From positions 58,317,609 to 58,381,608 of the forward strand of contig CM056725.1 of the NCBI GenBank assembly GCA_029844215.1: 64,000 nt of DNA, given 5' to 3'. Source of the DNA: Przewalskia tangutica (Eukaryota; Streptophyta; Magnoliopsida; Solanales; Solanaceae). Positions 36,025 through 47,972 of the stretch are shown piece after piece. The notes beneath the pieces were generated by a model, which worked only from the letters and a program-made list of their open reading frames with translations, searched no databases and was not told the origin of the DNA. Each line of letters begins with the position of its first letter. Positions within the stretch are counted from its first letter, which is position 1. The translations under genes and the position numbers were made by a program.

Positions 36025-36213
36025 GCAAAACCAAAGGCCAACCAAGGGCGAGATCCTTCCAAGTGTATAGCAAGTGTAAGGACAAGATTAAGCCAAGTGC
36101 ACCCTAAACCCTACTCCACAAAACACTCCACAAAACAAGCCACAAAGCAAGGCACAAATCAAAGGGCCAATCGGCCAAGGCCAACCAACCTTGACCGCCT
36201 CCAAATCGTCGAT

Positions 36214-36235
36214 GAGGGTGACAAGTGTCACCCTC
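36214..36235. promoter_or_regulatory. U3 palindrome, C3 3' LTR
   Basis: GGGTGACAAGTGTCACCC, 8-bp arms around an AG centre, inside matching GA and TC ends. Confidence 0.65.
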
Positions 36236-36442
36236 CGTTAATCCAAAAATGTTACGTCTCTCGGAAAAATCCGCAAAAATTATAAATGACATAGCCGAAA
36301 TTCCCTACGAAAGGTGAAAGCGTTTCGTCGAAAAACGACTCTAACCGTGTTGTGCACAAAAGAATTCGGCCAAGACTAAAGAAGTTCGAAAATTTCTACG
36401 TACGGCCCCCACGTACATACTCAGGAAATACGGGGTATAACA

Positions 36443-36477
36443 TTCTCCCCTCCTTAGAAACATTCGTCCCGAATGTT
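36443..36477 (-). other. C3 polypurine tract and hairpin
   Basis: Same tract and 8-bp hairpin as C1; the hairpin is at 36459-36477. Confidence 0.85.
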
Positions 36478-37487
36478 CCTTCTAAGTCTCAAAACAAACG
36501 TGCGCCAGTATAGTCTTCACTACTATACTTACGAGAATCAAACATGCCACACCTGGTCACAAAATAACATGCGCGCAAAACCCAAATCCTCGCCAACGAG
36601 GAACCACCTCAGTTAGCACAAAAGTCCCCACCAAGGTCTAAAATATACTCCGCCGCTGCATTTCACAAAAGAAAGCGATCACACACGTTCACTTCTCCTC
36701 TATCTCGTCGTACTTTCTCGAACACTCGAGCTCTTTCTAGTATCCGTACCACACTTCCGTCAACGCGTTTTGTTTCCGACCCTTGGAGTTACTACCTCAA
36801 ACTTGGTCATCTTACTACCTCGATTTCCTCTAAGGCCATTCTCGGCCTTCACGAACTGATTCAGTCGAACATATCTATGAACTCATACGATGGTCATCAA
36901 AACTTGGGCCTAGCACCCTCGTGACCACGCCACTGGCGGGACCACCCGAGTGACCGCCGCCGAACGGGGCGGGTTGGCCCGCAACATGGCCCCAACCCGA
37001 CCCACTGTAGCGCCAACTCCCGCTCCTCGACACGGAACACATCATGGAAGCTACCACTTCCATCTCACACTAACCAGATTTTTAAATCACACTATAGCAC
37101 AAAGCTATCCGAACATAACACTTAACACATCATTAACATCAATACATACAAGCATCTACAGGGTTAAGGATATACCTGAAACTAGGCGGTTCAAGGACCG
37201 CTAAAACTGGGAACTTCCACCGCGACCTCTACCGTGGCCCGCAACTGCTCTAGTAGTCTGTGCTATCCTACCAGCGCTACCCAGTGGACAGTCTCGTCAT
37301 ATGGCCCCTGTTGGCGCAAGAATAACAAGCTCCCTTGGTACTACGACACTCCCGAAATCGATCTACCACATCGACCACACCGAGGTAGGGTGATGCATCC
37401 GCCAACACCCTACTCCGCGAACATCGAAACACAGGAGCCACGACTGCTCCTGAATATCCCCCGGTCCCGAAAGTGCGGAGGACCACT
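36478..37487 (-). pseudogene. C3 internal remnant without intact pol
   Basis: About 1 kb with no readable pol domain. 36870-36990 is homologous to 48890-49000 in D and 55090-55190 in B. Its inner edge resembles a very decayed integrase start. 37060-37180 matches 49290-49410 of D and is AT-rich spacer. Around 37270-37480 cysteine-rich scraps suggest the end of gag. Confidence 0.55.
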
Positions 37488-38404
37488 CTACAATGGCGGA
37501 GGTACATAACTAGTCTGCTTCTTGGCGGTCCGCCTCGAAAGTCGCCAAAATATCCGGCCGTCTTGGCGCCTGTGGCGGTCCACCGTCGATCTCTGCGCTC
37601 GCACCCAGTGCATGAGCACGAATGCGGGCAATGTCATGCGGTGAAGAGAAACACCCGCACAAGACTCGGCCATATAATCATCTAGCCGGTGATGTAGCGA
37701 TGCACCCATCCTCCATATCTGCACAAAGCGCGGGGACATATCGAGCCAAAGAATCGAACTCGACATTGTACTCCTGACGGTCGCCTGCTCTCGATAACAA
37801 AAATTTGTCGGCGTGCCCTCCTCATCTGCGGAGGCTAGAAGTGCGTGAGAAAAGCCCCGAAAACTCATCCCACGTCTTGCTGGAGGTGCATGCTCTCCCG
37901 AAAGCTCACGAATCAAACCAATCGGCTGCGGTATCACGCGGCCGATGCGAACCGAAAGTCACGACTCGGTCTCAAGCCTTGATCACCGCGTGATCCTTTG
38001 GCGACGGATGAACTCCTGCGGATCATCCTCGTGCCTCGACCCATAAAACTCTGGCGGGCTACAACTCGGAAAGTCCGTAGCCTCAAACTATCTGCTCTGG
38101 GTGCACCACGGTCTCTTTGGGCCGAATCGCCGCGTCGGCTGTCCTCATATCGCCACAACCACGCCAATAATCGCCATCTCGCGACCCATCTCCCTGCTCG
38201 GTGTGGGGTGGAGGCTCGAGTCTTGTAGTCTCATCAGCCACGGCTGCGCTCTAAACTCTTTGGTCTTTGGCGGCGTCGAAACTTCGCCGTCGGAAGCCTG
38301 TCTCAGTCTTGGCCGGCTGCGCCCTCGTACTCCTCTGTATCCAGCTGCGGCTCTCCTCGGTTGCCTTGCCGCCACAGGCCTTTGGTCGCCTTGCGCGGAG
38401 GCAT
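37488..38404 (-). pseudogene. gag: C3 gag remnant
   Basis: ATG at 38402-38404 gives MPPRKATKGLWRQGNRG, about 185 bases after the primer site. Downstream pieces in several frames match Gag: ILWLDMSPRFVQIW and HHRLDDYMAESCAG at 37488-37937 line up with the Gag middle of A and F. At least three frameshifts. Non-coding as written. Confidence 0.7.
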
Positions 38405-38589
38405 AACTGGTAAAATGAAACACATCAGAGGGGTCCAACTTACAACTCAGCTCTAAGGCACGATCTCAGAATGAGAAGAATGGAAATCAATCCTACATGT
38501 CCTATAGCCTCCTGATTATAGATGTGGTGCACGACACCGATAATCAAGACTACTGACACGGTGCGTAGACACTTTCCGAGGACTAATCG

Positions 38590-38599
38590 CTCGATACCA
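38590..38599 (-). other. C3 primer-binding site (altered)
   Basis: TGGTATCGAGC in place of TGGTATCAGAGC on the minus strand. D and F are changed at the same point. Confidence 0.65.
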
Positions 38600-41575
38600 C
38601 TTTGTAACGCCCGAACCGGGCGTTGCGGTGCCTTACACCGGGCACCCTAGTGATACAACATCAGAGAAAACCAGCGGAAAATAAAACACGAGTCATGAAA
38701 CAAGAGATATAATAAATAAACAGGCCAACCAAAACAGTTGCCTTCAGTATATACATAAAAACCCGAACAGTTATCCTTTTTACAAACCATGCCCACAACA
38801 GGCTCTGGCACTTAAGATTTACAACAACTATGACGGGACGGGGCCGCCATACCTCGAATGTACAAGAACCTACAACTCGAAACATACCAAAGATAAGCCT
38901 CCAAGGAACGGAGTTTCAACACGCCGAAATGAGATCCTAAGAGCGGGATCCACGGCCGATGTACCTCTACTGCGGCATGAACGCAGGCCAGAAGGAGGTC
39001 GATAACAGTACCAAGTATGTGAAATCACAACATGTAAATGAAATCATAATAGCCTAAAAAGCGGAGACATGTATGATAACCAAAATACAAGACGCACATA
39101 AAAGCGATCAAGTCGTGGACTCACGCCTCAAAGTCACCACTCAAATATAACTATGGGTCTCACGCCCACAACATCCATCATGTTCGCATCATGGCGCGTG
39201 CCGGAATCGCGTCGGTGTAGACATGTCCATGATGCAACAATAATAACAAGCGCGCACGCCACGTACCGGAATCTTTGCGTCGGTGTAGACATGCCCGTAA
39301 CCTCAATAACAATATCTGGGTGGTCAACCCGCCGCACGCCACATGCCCCGGAATCTTGCATCGGTGTAGACACGCCCATGTTGCGATAATAACCATATAT
39401 CGGGTAATCCACCGCGTGGCGCGTGCCCGAATCTTGCGTCGGTGTAGACATGTCCATGTGACATCAACAACAAGACAAGAATCAAAATGGAAACATACCG
39501 TGGAATTCTCCATCACCGCCAAAGACGCCCAAGTAAGTTCTCACAAGTCAACCGCCTCTATCGAGACGCGGTAACACAGACATACCACCCTGGCACACCA
39601 AAGGCTAGCATCACAAGCATAGTCAAGTTTCACAACATCACGCATAAGCAAGTTTCCCAACACCAAGCATAGGCAAGTTTCACAACTCAAAGTACTTTCA
39701 TTTTATGCCAAAGTCCGGTTTTAACCGAAAGTACTACGTCGTTAAATTCTTTAAAAGAGATCCATTACTTTTATCAAAGTCACCCGATACCCGTAGTATT
39801 AGAATGACCAACCCACATTCCTTTTCAAAATCAAGTAACAACATGCTTTTCCTAAGTTCCAGTTTGCCTAGTTTCAATTACTCACGCTTGTCATTTTCAA
39901 ATGGTTTCATAGTTCCCAAACTTAATCACTGATTCCTTTTAGAACAATTGAGTAATATATGTCTCACGTGAGAGTAGGTTATTCTTGTTTACAACATTCT
40001 TATTACAGCAGCCATGATCTAGAAAATGTAATATCATTTTGTCTTATCTTAGTTTCTATGCAGATGGAGGTTTCTACTGGTTTTACTAATACAATTCATT
40101 AGTCAGTACAATTTCCTTTATTAACGCTGTGGTGCGTCGATACACATTCGATTTCCAAATCGGAAACATTATCCCTTTAAAAAAAACAAGTACTCATTAC
40201 TCACGAATGAGGTTTCACACAAACATTCACATTAAAACAAATAAGTTAAGTCTCTTATCTTATGAGATCAAGTCTCTTAACTTCTAACATCAGTAAACCA
40301 TTTTCTTTACCTCTCTTAAGACATTATACCTAACTCCCCATAAAGCTAGTATAACTCTTTTTTTTAAAACCTTTAAAACCAAGTGTTACTCTCCCTTCAA
40401 AACGATTTATAAATCTTTTGAAATACATCAAGTTCTTTATTATAACTAGCCAGTTATAATTCACATCGATTACCTTTTAAAACCACAAAGTATTTTCTTA
40501 CCTACATAAAGTCGTTATAACCAACTTCCCATAAAGCGTTATAACACTTTATGTTTTAAAAACAATCAAACACGTTAACACGTATGCGTCTACCGTACTA
40601 CATAGTTCACACATATCATGCTAGAAGAGATAGGAAGAGGTTCACATACCTCGCGACGATTATCGACAATAAGCAAAGCTCCAAGTACTACAACCTTGCT
40701 AGCCCTTTCCACTCCTCGAGTAGAATACGCTACTCTTAGTACTTTCACCTATAAAGGCCACAAACGTCTATTAAATCTTAAATACAAGTTCCCATTCTTC
40801 TACGAAAATTCGGCACCTCACACAACAGAAATCTCTCCTCCTCTATCGAGGTGGCTACCAAGCCAACCAGGGGTTTATACATCTAACCTGACGTGTACAA
40901 TTCTACTCAAGAATACTACACAAGTCTACTGTCTGATCTATGTAATTACGATTGATTCGATTCTTTATTCTTGAGCTTAAGTCAAAAGACATTGCCACAA
41001 TACTAAGTTCGATTCTATATATAGTATACTTCAACTATATATATTCTAATATGTAATTTCCAATTACAATAGAAGAACGATGAGTGTTTACCTCGATAAG
41101 CCCAAAATTATCCCAAGATAAAGTCGATCCCGAGCAACGCTTAGCTCTACTCCGAGCGCTCCAAACAACCCTTAGAAGTTCTAACCAACTTCAACTTACA
41201 ACTTCAACAACGGGTGAAGATTTCCTTAGGGTTTCGTTTTGTGGCTAAAGGAAGTATAATCGTATTTTCTGGGCTTTTGTATAAGTGTAACCTTGGGAAT
41301 ACTACAAGGTATTTGGGCCAAGGCATTTGGACATTATAACAATACTAGGAGAGTATTTCTATACCACAACAAGGGGTATTATACGAAAACAACTAGGCTA
41401 GGGGGGGGGTACCCCACGGCCAAGGCACCACAAAGGGGGGAGGGGTGGCCTCTCGGCCAAAGCTCCACAAAGGGGGGAGGGATGGCTTTTGGACGAATCA
41501 CAAGCAAGAGGGAGAGGGAGGGTTTTCAAGACTTGGAAGTTTTTGGAATGGATGAAGTCTTCACACTTAGGGGGG

Positions 41576-41583
41576 TATTTATA
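41576..41583 (-). promoter_or_regulatory. C3 5' LTR TATA box
   Basis: TATAAATA on the minus strand, about 195 bases downstream of the palindrome. Confidence 0.65.
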
Positions 41584-41777
41584 GCAAAACCAAAGGCCAA
41601 CCAAGGGCCAAGATCCTTCCAAGTGTATAGCAAGTGTAAGGACAAGATTAAGCCAAGTGCACCCTAAACCCTACTCCACAAAACACTCCACAAAACAAGC
41701 CACAAAGCAAGGCACAAATCAAGGGGCCAATCGGCCAAGGCCAACCAACCTTGACCGCCCCCTCCAAACCGTCCAAT

Positions 41778-41799
41778 GAGGGTGACAAGTGTCACCCTC
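41778..41799. promoter_or_regulatory. U3 palindrome, C3 5' LTR
   Basis: Identical to the copy at 36214-36235. Confidence 0.65.
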
Positions 41800-42019
41800 C
41801 CGTTGGTCCAAAAATGTTACGTCTCTCGGAAAAATCCGCAAAAATTATAAATGACATAGCCGGAAATTCCCCTACGAAAGCTGTGAAAACGTTTCGTCGA
41901 AAAACGACTCTAACCGGGTGTTGTGCACAAAAAGAATTCGGCCAAGCCTAAAGAAGTTCGAAAATTTCTACGTACGTCCCCCACGTACATACTCTGGAAA
42001 TACGGGGTATAACAGTACA

Positions 42020-42538
42020 CAAGACATGCTTGTCTTTTAGGCTCTCTCTAATGTAGGGATCAGTGAGATTCCCAACACATCTCAACTCTAGGGGGTGCCC
42101 TTGATGGTATGGACTTCCTATTTGGGGATTAACAGTGACCGCTGGTGGTATTTCTTTTGCAATAGGTACAGGAAAAAGAATTTCCAAAGAATTCAAGAAG
42201 GTGAATAATTGGATCTCAATAATTTTTTCCTTCTCTATACCAACTATCTCGCCAGATTCCTCAACAATTGGGTGTGGTTCAGGTTCCTCAATTTTCTTAT
42301 CACTTTCCACAACGGTGTCGCTAGGCAGATTTTCTTGAAGTGTACTGCTCATCATATCCATTAGTTGCCCTATTTGTGTCTCCAAATTTTTGAGGGACAC
42401 TCTTGTCTCATCCATAAAATGAGCTTGGCACTTGGTGAGCCTGAGTATGCCTGCCTGCAACTCATCTAGATCTTCCTCTGGAACCTGTGGGTTAAGCTGC
42501 TGTTGATGACTCCACTGTCTCTGATAGTAGTAGTCCAT
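42020..42538 (-). pseudogene. gag: Element C mini-gag ORF, 5' part
   Basis: Opens with MDYYYQRQWSHQQQLNPQVP. Residues about 45-57 give VSLKNLETQIGQL, followed by LQENLPSDT: the conserved C-terminal Gag motif of Athila/Tat elements. A Glu-rich stretch follows (IEEPEPHPIVEESGEIVGIE). The N-terminal Gag core is absent, so the start codon sits about 190 bases after the primer site but enters gag near its end. There are 173 codons up to the C3 insertion. The frame continues in phase at 33068 for 44 more codons, so before C3 arrived this was an unbroken ORF of 217 codons. Its role, if any, in a non-autonomous element is unknown. Confidence 0.72.
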
Positions 42539-42574
42539 GTGTCCTAAATTTTAATTTATTTATTTTTTCATTTT

Positions 42575-42589
42575 AAAAAAAAAAAAAAA
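42575..42589. repeat. Poly-A tract
   Basis: Fifteen A in the leader of element C (poly-T in the sense of the element). Confidence 0.9.
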
Positions 42590-42725
42590 TCTCCGAATTT
42601 AACCTGCAAAATAAGAAAACAACAAAAAGTGATAAAAAGATGCTCGCAGAACAAGTTAGAAACGTGTTCTTGGAGCAACCAAATTAGAAATAAGAATAGA
42701 TAAATCGATATTGAAAGTACGTCAA

Positions 42726-42743
42726 TCCCCGGTAACGGCGCCA
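42726..42743 (-). other. Element C primer-binding site
   Basis: TGGCGCCGTTACCGGGGA on the minus strand, one change from the common plant tRNA-Asp-type site, 6 bases from the LTR. Confidence 0.88.
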
Positions 42744-42749
42744 AAAACT

Positions 42750-44262
42750 TGATGCACGATTTATGCACACACTAAACGCAAGTGCACGTATCGTGACAAG
42801 TAATATAGTCTAGGTAAGATCGAATATCGTCCTCAGGGACTGGTTTTCAAGTACCGATTATCTATGCTTTAGTTTCTATTTGGTTAACGTTAATTGAGTT
42901 GGAATTCTAAACTAATAATGCAGGAAATAAACTAATTATGAAAAATACTTTGAATTAAATCAGTTATGATGGAGAATTAGGGCTTCCATGATCATCAACT
43001 ATCCACTCTATTCAATCCTTAATACAATTAGACTGACTTTTTCTTCTACGTTAAGATAGCAGGTTAACTAGACCGTTTTATACTCCTGTTAAGGTAATAT
43101 AAACACTCAACCCAATGGAGAACCCTTCTACCTTTCGGTGACAAGATTGACTACAAAGGAGGATTAAGAGCAATAACCTATTAAGCTACACAAGTATCGG
43201 GGTACTTTCGTCCACGATTTAACCTATGTTTATTCAACTATAGCATATTCACAATCTCCCCTTTCGAATTTCGATTAGAAATCATATAAGTTATGATAAT
43301 TAGTGATCAATTAATTACCAAGCAATCAAAACAACTATTGAATAAATCTTAAACAAGTGAAGAAGAAATCAACTAATTTATTAATTCATGAATAAGAGTT
43401 TCAAGAGAATCACAAGGAAACCCCTAACAAAGTAATTAGCTCCTAGCCATAGTCACGCTAAGAACTAATATAATCTCCATACATGAACTGAAATAAACAA
43501 AGCAAAAAGAAAGAAAAGAAAATACTCAAGAACAAGTCTCCAAGCCTTCTAGCATCCAAGGATTGTGTTGTGAAATATTTACAAGATGGAATGGAATGGT
43601 GGATGGAGAATGGGATGGGTGATGGATTGGAATTTGGAATGAAAGATGAATTCTTCTAATGATGTAGAGAATATTTATAACCCAAGAATCATTTAGGTAA
43701 ACGGTTAGGGATTATGTAGGTAGGAAAGGTTATGGAATCCTTTTAGGTAAATGGTTTAGGAAAAGTTATGGAATCTTTTAGGTAAAGGGTTTAAAGAATA
43801 TTTAGGTAGGAAAAGTTATCCCTTTTGGACTCTGAAAACGTGTCAAATTCGGCCCAAAACTCAGAAATCCCGCGTCGGCGCCGCGGCCCTGCAATCCGGC
43901 GCCACGACGCCTGAAAATCAGAGAGCTTTGGACGGCTTCAGTGGTCGGCGCTGCTGCCAGGCGCCGCGGCGCCGGTGACGGCATTCTTCCGGATTTTTCG
44001 TTTCTTCGTCCTTTGTTCGTCCGGTCTTCGTCTGATTTCTTTTATATTTCCCGAACCTTCTTAGGCTTCATTTCTTGGCCCTTTTAGTGTGCAATTTCAT
44101 CTTATTTATGCTCATTTCATCTCTTTTTCGCCATTTCTCTATTTCTGACCGCTGTGACACAAAAGAAAGGAAAACGACTCTAATATTATACTAAACATAA
44201 ATGAAATGAGTAAAATACTAACTAAAAATGACTCAAAAGGTGTATATAAAATACATCGATCA
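42750..44262 (-). mobile_element. Element C 5' LTR
   Basis: 1,513 bp, TGATGCACGATT to ATCGATCA, uninterrupted. It preserves the empty C1 target (CATTT once, 44069-44073, between ttaggctt and cttggccc). Confidence 0.92.
43870..43981. repeat. GC-rich box, copy 3
   Basis: Allelic to copy 1 in the partner LTR but 8 bp shorter, lacking AGTGTCGC in the middle. Confidence 0.8.
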
Positions 44263-44267
44263 CCTAT

Positions 44268-44334
44268 GCGGGCGGATATAGTCTATGCGAGGAAATTACC
44301 TCATGCGGGTCCATACGGCCTATGCGGGTGAAAT
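44268..44334 (+). mobile_element. Element B 5' LTR, piece 2
   Basis: A 67-bp island of B left between C and D. Carries the short CTATGCGGG / CTCATGCGGG motif that is repeated in this part of all Tekay-type LTRs. Confidence 0.85.
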
Positions 44335-47300
44335 TGTCACGACCCGAACCCGGGCCCGTGACTGGTGCCTTACCCCGGGCACCCTAGTGAGACAACATCA
44401 GAGTAATCAGCGGAACATAACACAACAACATGAAATAACAAGAAGCGTACAACAGTTATCTTTAGAAAACTTGCCTGTCGGCATAAATAATAATAACAAC
44501 TCTTTCAAAATGAACAGTTTAATCCTTTCTTTACAAACCACACTTGCAAGATTACTGCACCTCTAAGAAATGATACGACAACAATGGCGGGACAGGGCCC
44601 CGCCAAACCCATGAATGTAAACACTTACTACGACAAGGGACTATACCACTGATAAGCCTCCGGAGAAACGGAGCTTCCCAACGCTGACCACGAGCTAGGA
44701 TCAACGGCGGTGTACCTCGACTGCGGCATGAACGCAGCCCGAGGAGGTCGATGCAAATGCAGAGTATGTGAAACTAAAAATCAGTAAATGAAATCATAAT
44801 AGTCTATAAAGCGAGAGACATGTATGATAAGCAAACTACGATTCACAACAAATAAGCGATGTCAAGTCGTGGACTCACGCCTCAAAGTTATCACAATAAA
44901 ACCGTGCGGGGCAAGTGCGAAGGCATAGCCGACTACTAAGACCCACGGCACCAAAAATACCACAAAGCGTATCCGAGGTCTTTCTGCATCGCACCATGAT
45001 CGAAGCTGGCCACTCGCCCGCAATATCAATGTGCGCGTCTATCCCTGGAACTCTCGCAGCTCCGCATAGGTCACACACGGACCCGCATGAGGTATTCCTC
45101 GAATCATGGTCCCAGACCGCCTGAGGTATACCCCGCATCGAAGGCAGCTAACCCTCGGTATCCGCCTAGGCTCCCGCAACCCGCATAGTCTCAAAAGACC
45201 GCATAGTCTCAACAGACCGCATAGGGAATCCCCGCATCAGGCTAAACACCCGGAATGATCAATCCTGGAGCTACCGCACTCCGCATAGTCACGAGGACCG
45301 CATAGGCCGTAAAGACCCGCATCAAGGGTGGCAAGCCCTCGGTATAATAAGTCAAAGGGGTATGTGATACAATAACAAGATCAACGGGCTTAACGTTTAA
45401 TAACGTAAGCACAACAAGAATGACCCCCTTACATCACGATCACACAAGATACTAACACACGTAGCATCCTAACATGTTTACTTATCACATCAACAAGAAA
45501 GTATTTACAAGGATATCTCAAACCAACACAATCAAGTTATTCACACAAGGTACTTTATGCTAACAAGTTCGGGTATCTATCCCTAAAGTACTTCATACAT
45601 TAAAGCTTTTTAAAAGATCCATTGCTTTCACATAAGTCACACAATACCCGTAGTATAAAATAGAGTATTTGTCTTTTAAGTAAACCAAAACACTTACCTT
45701 TGTAAAATCAAGTAACAACATTATTTTCCAAACGTTCAAGTTTGCCTAATTTCAAATGTTCACGTTTCTTATTTTAAAAAGGTTTCGTAGTTCATAGTCT
45801 TATTCATTTAAGAATATAATTCTCTTTTAAACAATCTGAGAAACATAAGTCTTATATGTGAGTAGGATATTCTTGTTTATAACAATCTTATTACAAGTAG
45901 TGATCTAGGAAATATCATTTTGTCTCATCTTAGCTTCTATGCGGATGGAAGTTTCTCTTGGTTTTAATAATACTTAATTAGTCAAAACATTTCCTTTTAT
46001 TAACGCCGCGATGGTTTGTCGATACACATTACGATTTCAAATCAAGAAACATTCTTAAGCCGTTATACCTAACTTCCCATAAAGCTAGTATAACTCTTAA
46101 GTTTTTCAAAACCAAGTATTACTTCTTTCAAAATGATTCAAAAATCTTTTGAAATACTTCAAGTCCTTTATTAACACATAACAAGCCAGTTATAGTTCAA
46201 ATCAGTTACCTTTTAAAGACCACAAGTATTTTCTTACCAACATAAAGCTATTATAACCAACTTCCCATAAAGCCGTTATAACACTTTATGTTTTAAATCA
46301 ATCAAATACGTTTAGCACATGTACGTCTACCGTACTACATAGTTCACACATATCATGCTAGAAGAGATAGGAAGAGGTTCACATACCTCGCGACGAGTAT
46401 CGACTAATAGCAAAACGCTCCAAGTACTTCCAACCGTCGGCTACTCCTTCGCCAGCAGATCGCGCCATACGTAGTACGTCCACCTATAAGGCCCCCAGGC
46501 GCTTATTAACATTTAGATCCTCGTAGAACATTCTACAGAAAATTCGCAGACTCCCCGCAACAGCGTAATCTCCTCTATCGGTAGGCTGCAAGCCAACCGG
46601 GGGTTATCGTCTAACCTAGCTGTACAATTCTACTCCACGGTACTACTACACAAGTCTCATGTAATACCCTATGTAATTACGATTCGATTCTTCTTTTAAA
46701 TTCAGGCTTAAGTCGCAAGACATTGCCGTAAGTATTATTCAGGCTTAAGTCAAAAGACATTGCCGATAACTACGTTCAGTACTATATATAGTATACTTCA
46801 ACTATATATTCTAACAATATGTAATTTCCAATTACAAGAGAGGGACAAGATATTTACCTCGATAAGCCCATAATTATCCAAGCATAAAGTCGATCCTGGG
46901 CAATCGTTTAGCTCCAACTCCGAGCGCTCCAACCCGCTCTAAACCACCCTTAGAAGTTCTAACCAACTTCTACACAATACTCCAACGGACTATGGAGATT
47001 TTCCTAGGGTTTCGGTTTTGTGACAGACGGGAAGTATAATAGTATTTCTGGGCTTTTCGTATAGGTATAACCTTAGAATACTACAAGGTATACGGCTAAG
47101 GTAATTTGGACATTATAACAATACTTTTGAGAGTATTTCTACCAAGAGAGGGGGGGTATTATACGAAAGCAACTAGGCTAGGGGGGGTACCCCACGGCTA
47201 GCACCCCAAGGAGGGGGGGAGTGTACCCGCCGGCAAGGCCTCTAGGAGAGGGGGAGGCCTCTTGGCCGAACTCAACACAAAGGGGAGGGAGAAGGAGAGC

Positions 47301-47351
47301 TTTCAAGACTTAGGCAAATTTGTGGATGAATTTGTCTTCCAAAGGGGTGGG

Positions 47352-47359
47352 TATTTATA
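47352..47359 (-). promoter_or_regulatory. D 3' LTR TATA box
   Basis: TATAAATA on the minus strand. Confidence 0.65.
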
Positions 47360-47530
47360 GGTCAAGTGAAGGCCAACCAATGGCCAAGATCATGCCAAGT
47401 GCAAGGCAAGTGTAGGGCCAAGATTTAGACAAGTGTGTGTGGGTCCCACTTATCAATCAACACACAAAAAATATCCTACCAACTAATGCACACCTTTCGG
47501 CCAAGCTACCGCCCATCACTCCACCAACTT

Positions 47531-47552
47531 GAGGGTGACAAGTGTCGCCCTC
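47531..47552. promoter_or_regulatory. U3 palindrome, D 3' LTR
   Basis: GGGTGACAAGTGTCGCCC, one mismatched pair. Confidence 0.6.
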
Positions 47553-47775
47553 TCGTTGGTCCAAAATGTTTCGTCTCTCGGAAAAATCCGCAAAAAATAA
47601 AAATGACATAGCCGGAAATTCCCCTACGAAAGCTGTGAAAACGTTTCGTCGAAAAACGACTCTAATCGGGTGTTGTGAACAAATTTAATTCGGCCAAGCC
47701 ACTTTGCCTACTCAAGGCTTTAAACTTTTATACGTACGCCCTCACGTACATACTCTGGAAATACGGGGTATAACA

Positions 47776-47810
47776 TTCTCCCCTCCTTAGAAACATTCGT
47801 CCCGAATGTT
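47776..47810 (-). other. D polypurine tract and hairpin
   Basis: Same as in C1 and C3; hairpin at 47792-47810. Confidence 0.85.
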
Positions 47811-47972
47811 CCTTCTAAATCTCAAGACAAACGCGCGCCAGTATAGTCTTCACTGCTATACTTACGAAAACAATCCTGCCACACCTGGCCACAGAAACAC
47901 CCGCGCACATACTTCTATCTAAGTCCACGAGGAAAACACCTCTAATCACCACAAAACACTTCCCACCGGGGT

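Larger units (their letters stand above)
33069..36442 (-). mobile_element. C3 3' LTR
   Basis: 3,374 bp, TGTAACGCCCC to ggggtataaca. Compared with its partner it has shorter G and C runs at many places (for example 35860-35960 against 41399-41500), which may be consensus error. Confidence 0.9.
33069..42014 (-). mobile_element. Element C3: internally deleted Tekay relative
   Basis: 3' LTR 33069-36442, internal region 36443-38602, 5' LTR 38603-42014. Target duplication GTACA at 33064-33068 and 42015-42019. The internal region is only 2.16 kb: gag remains next to the 5' LTR and a scrambled remnant next to the polypurine tract, with no recognisable protease, RT or RNase H. It shares this layout, and a spacer not seen in C1, with D. 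The LTRs are recognisably one family with D and F. Confidence 0.88.
38603..42014 (-). mobile_element. C3 5' LTR
   Basis: 3,412 bp, TGTAACGCCCG to ggggtataaca. G-runs at 41399-41525 lie just inside the transcribed part of the LTR. Confidence 0.9.
7751..44262 (-). mobile_element. Element C: non-autonomous Athila-like LTR retrotransposon, host to C1, C2 and C3
   Basis: Reads leftward: 5' LTR 42750-44262, primer site 42726-42743, mini-gag from 42538, a non-coding 3' region, polypurine tract at 20392-20410, then the 3' LTR (7751-9057 and 20204-20391). Target duplication CCTAT is perfect at 7746-7750 and 44263-44267. Subtracting C1, C2 and C3, the element is about 5.5 kb: LTRs of about 1.5 kb and an internal region of about 2.4 kb with no protease, RT or integrase. 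The tRNA-Asp-type primer site, the NLETQIGQL Gag motif and the AAGTTTGGGGGTGTT polypurine tract are typical of the Athila/Tat branch. It must have relied on another element's enzymes. Confidence 0.85.
44335..47775 (-). mobile_element. D 3' LTR
   Basis: 3,441 bp, TGTCACGACCC to ggggtataaca. Two units of the 37-bp repeat that is expanded in F lie near 46710-46785. Confidence 0.9.
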
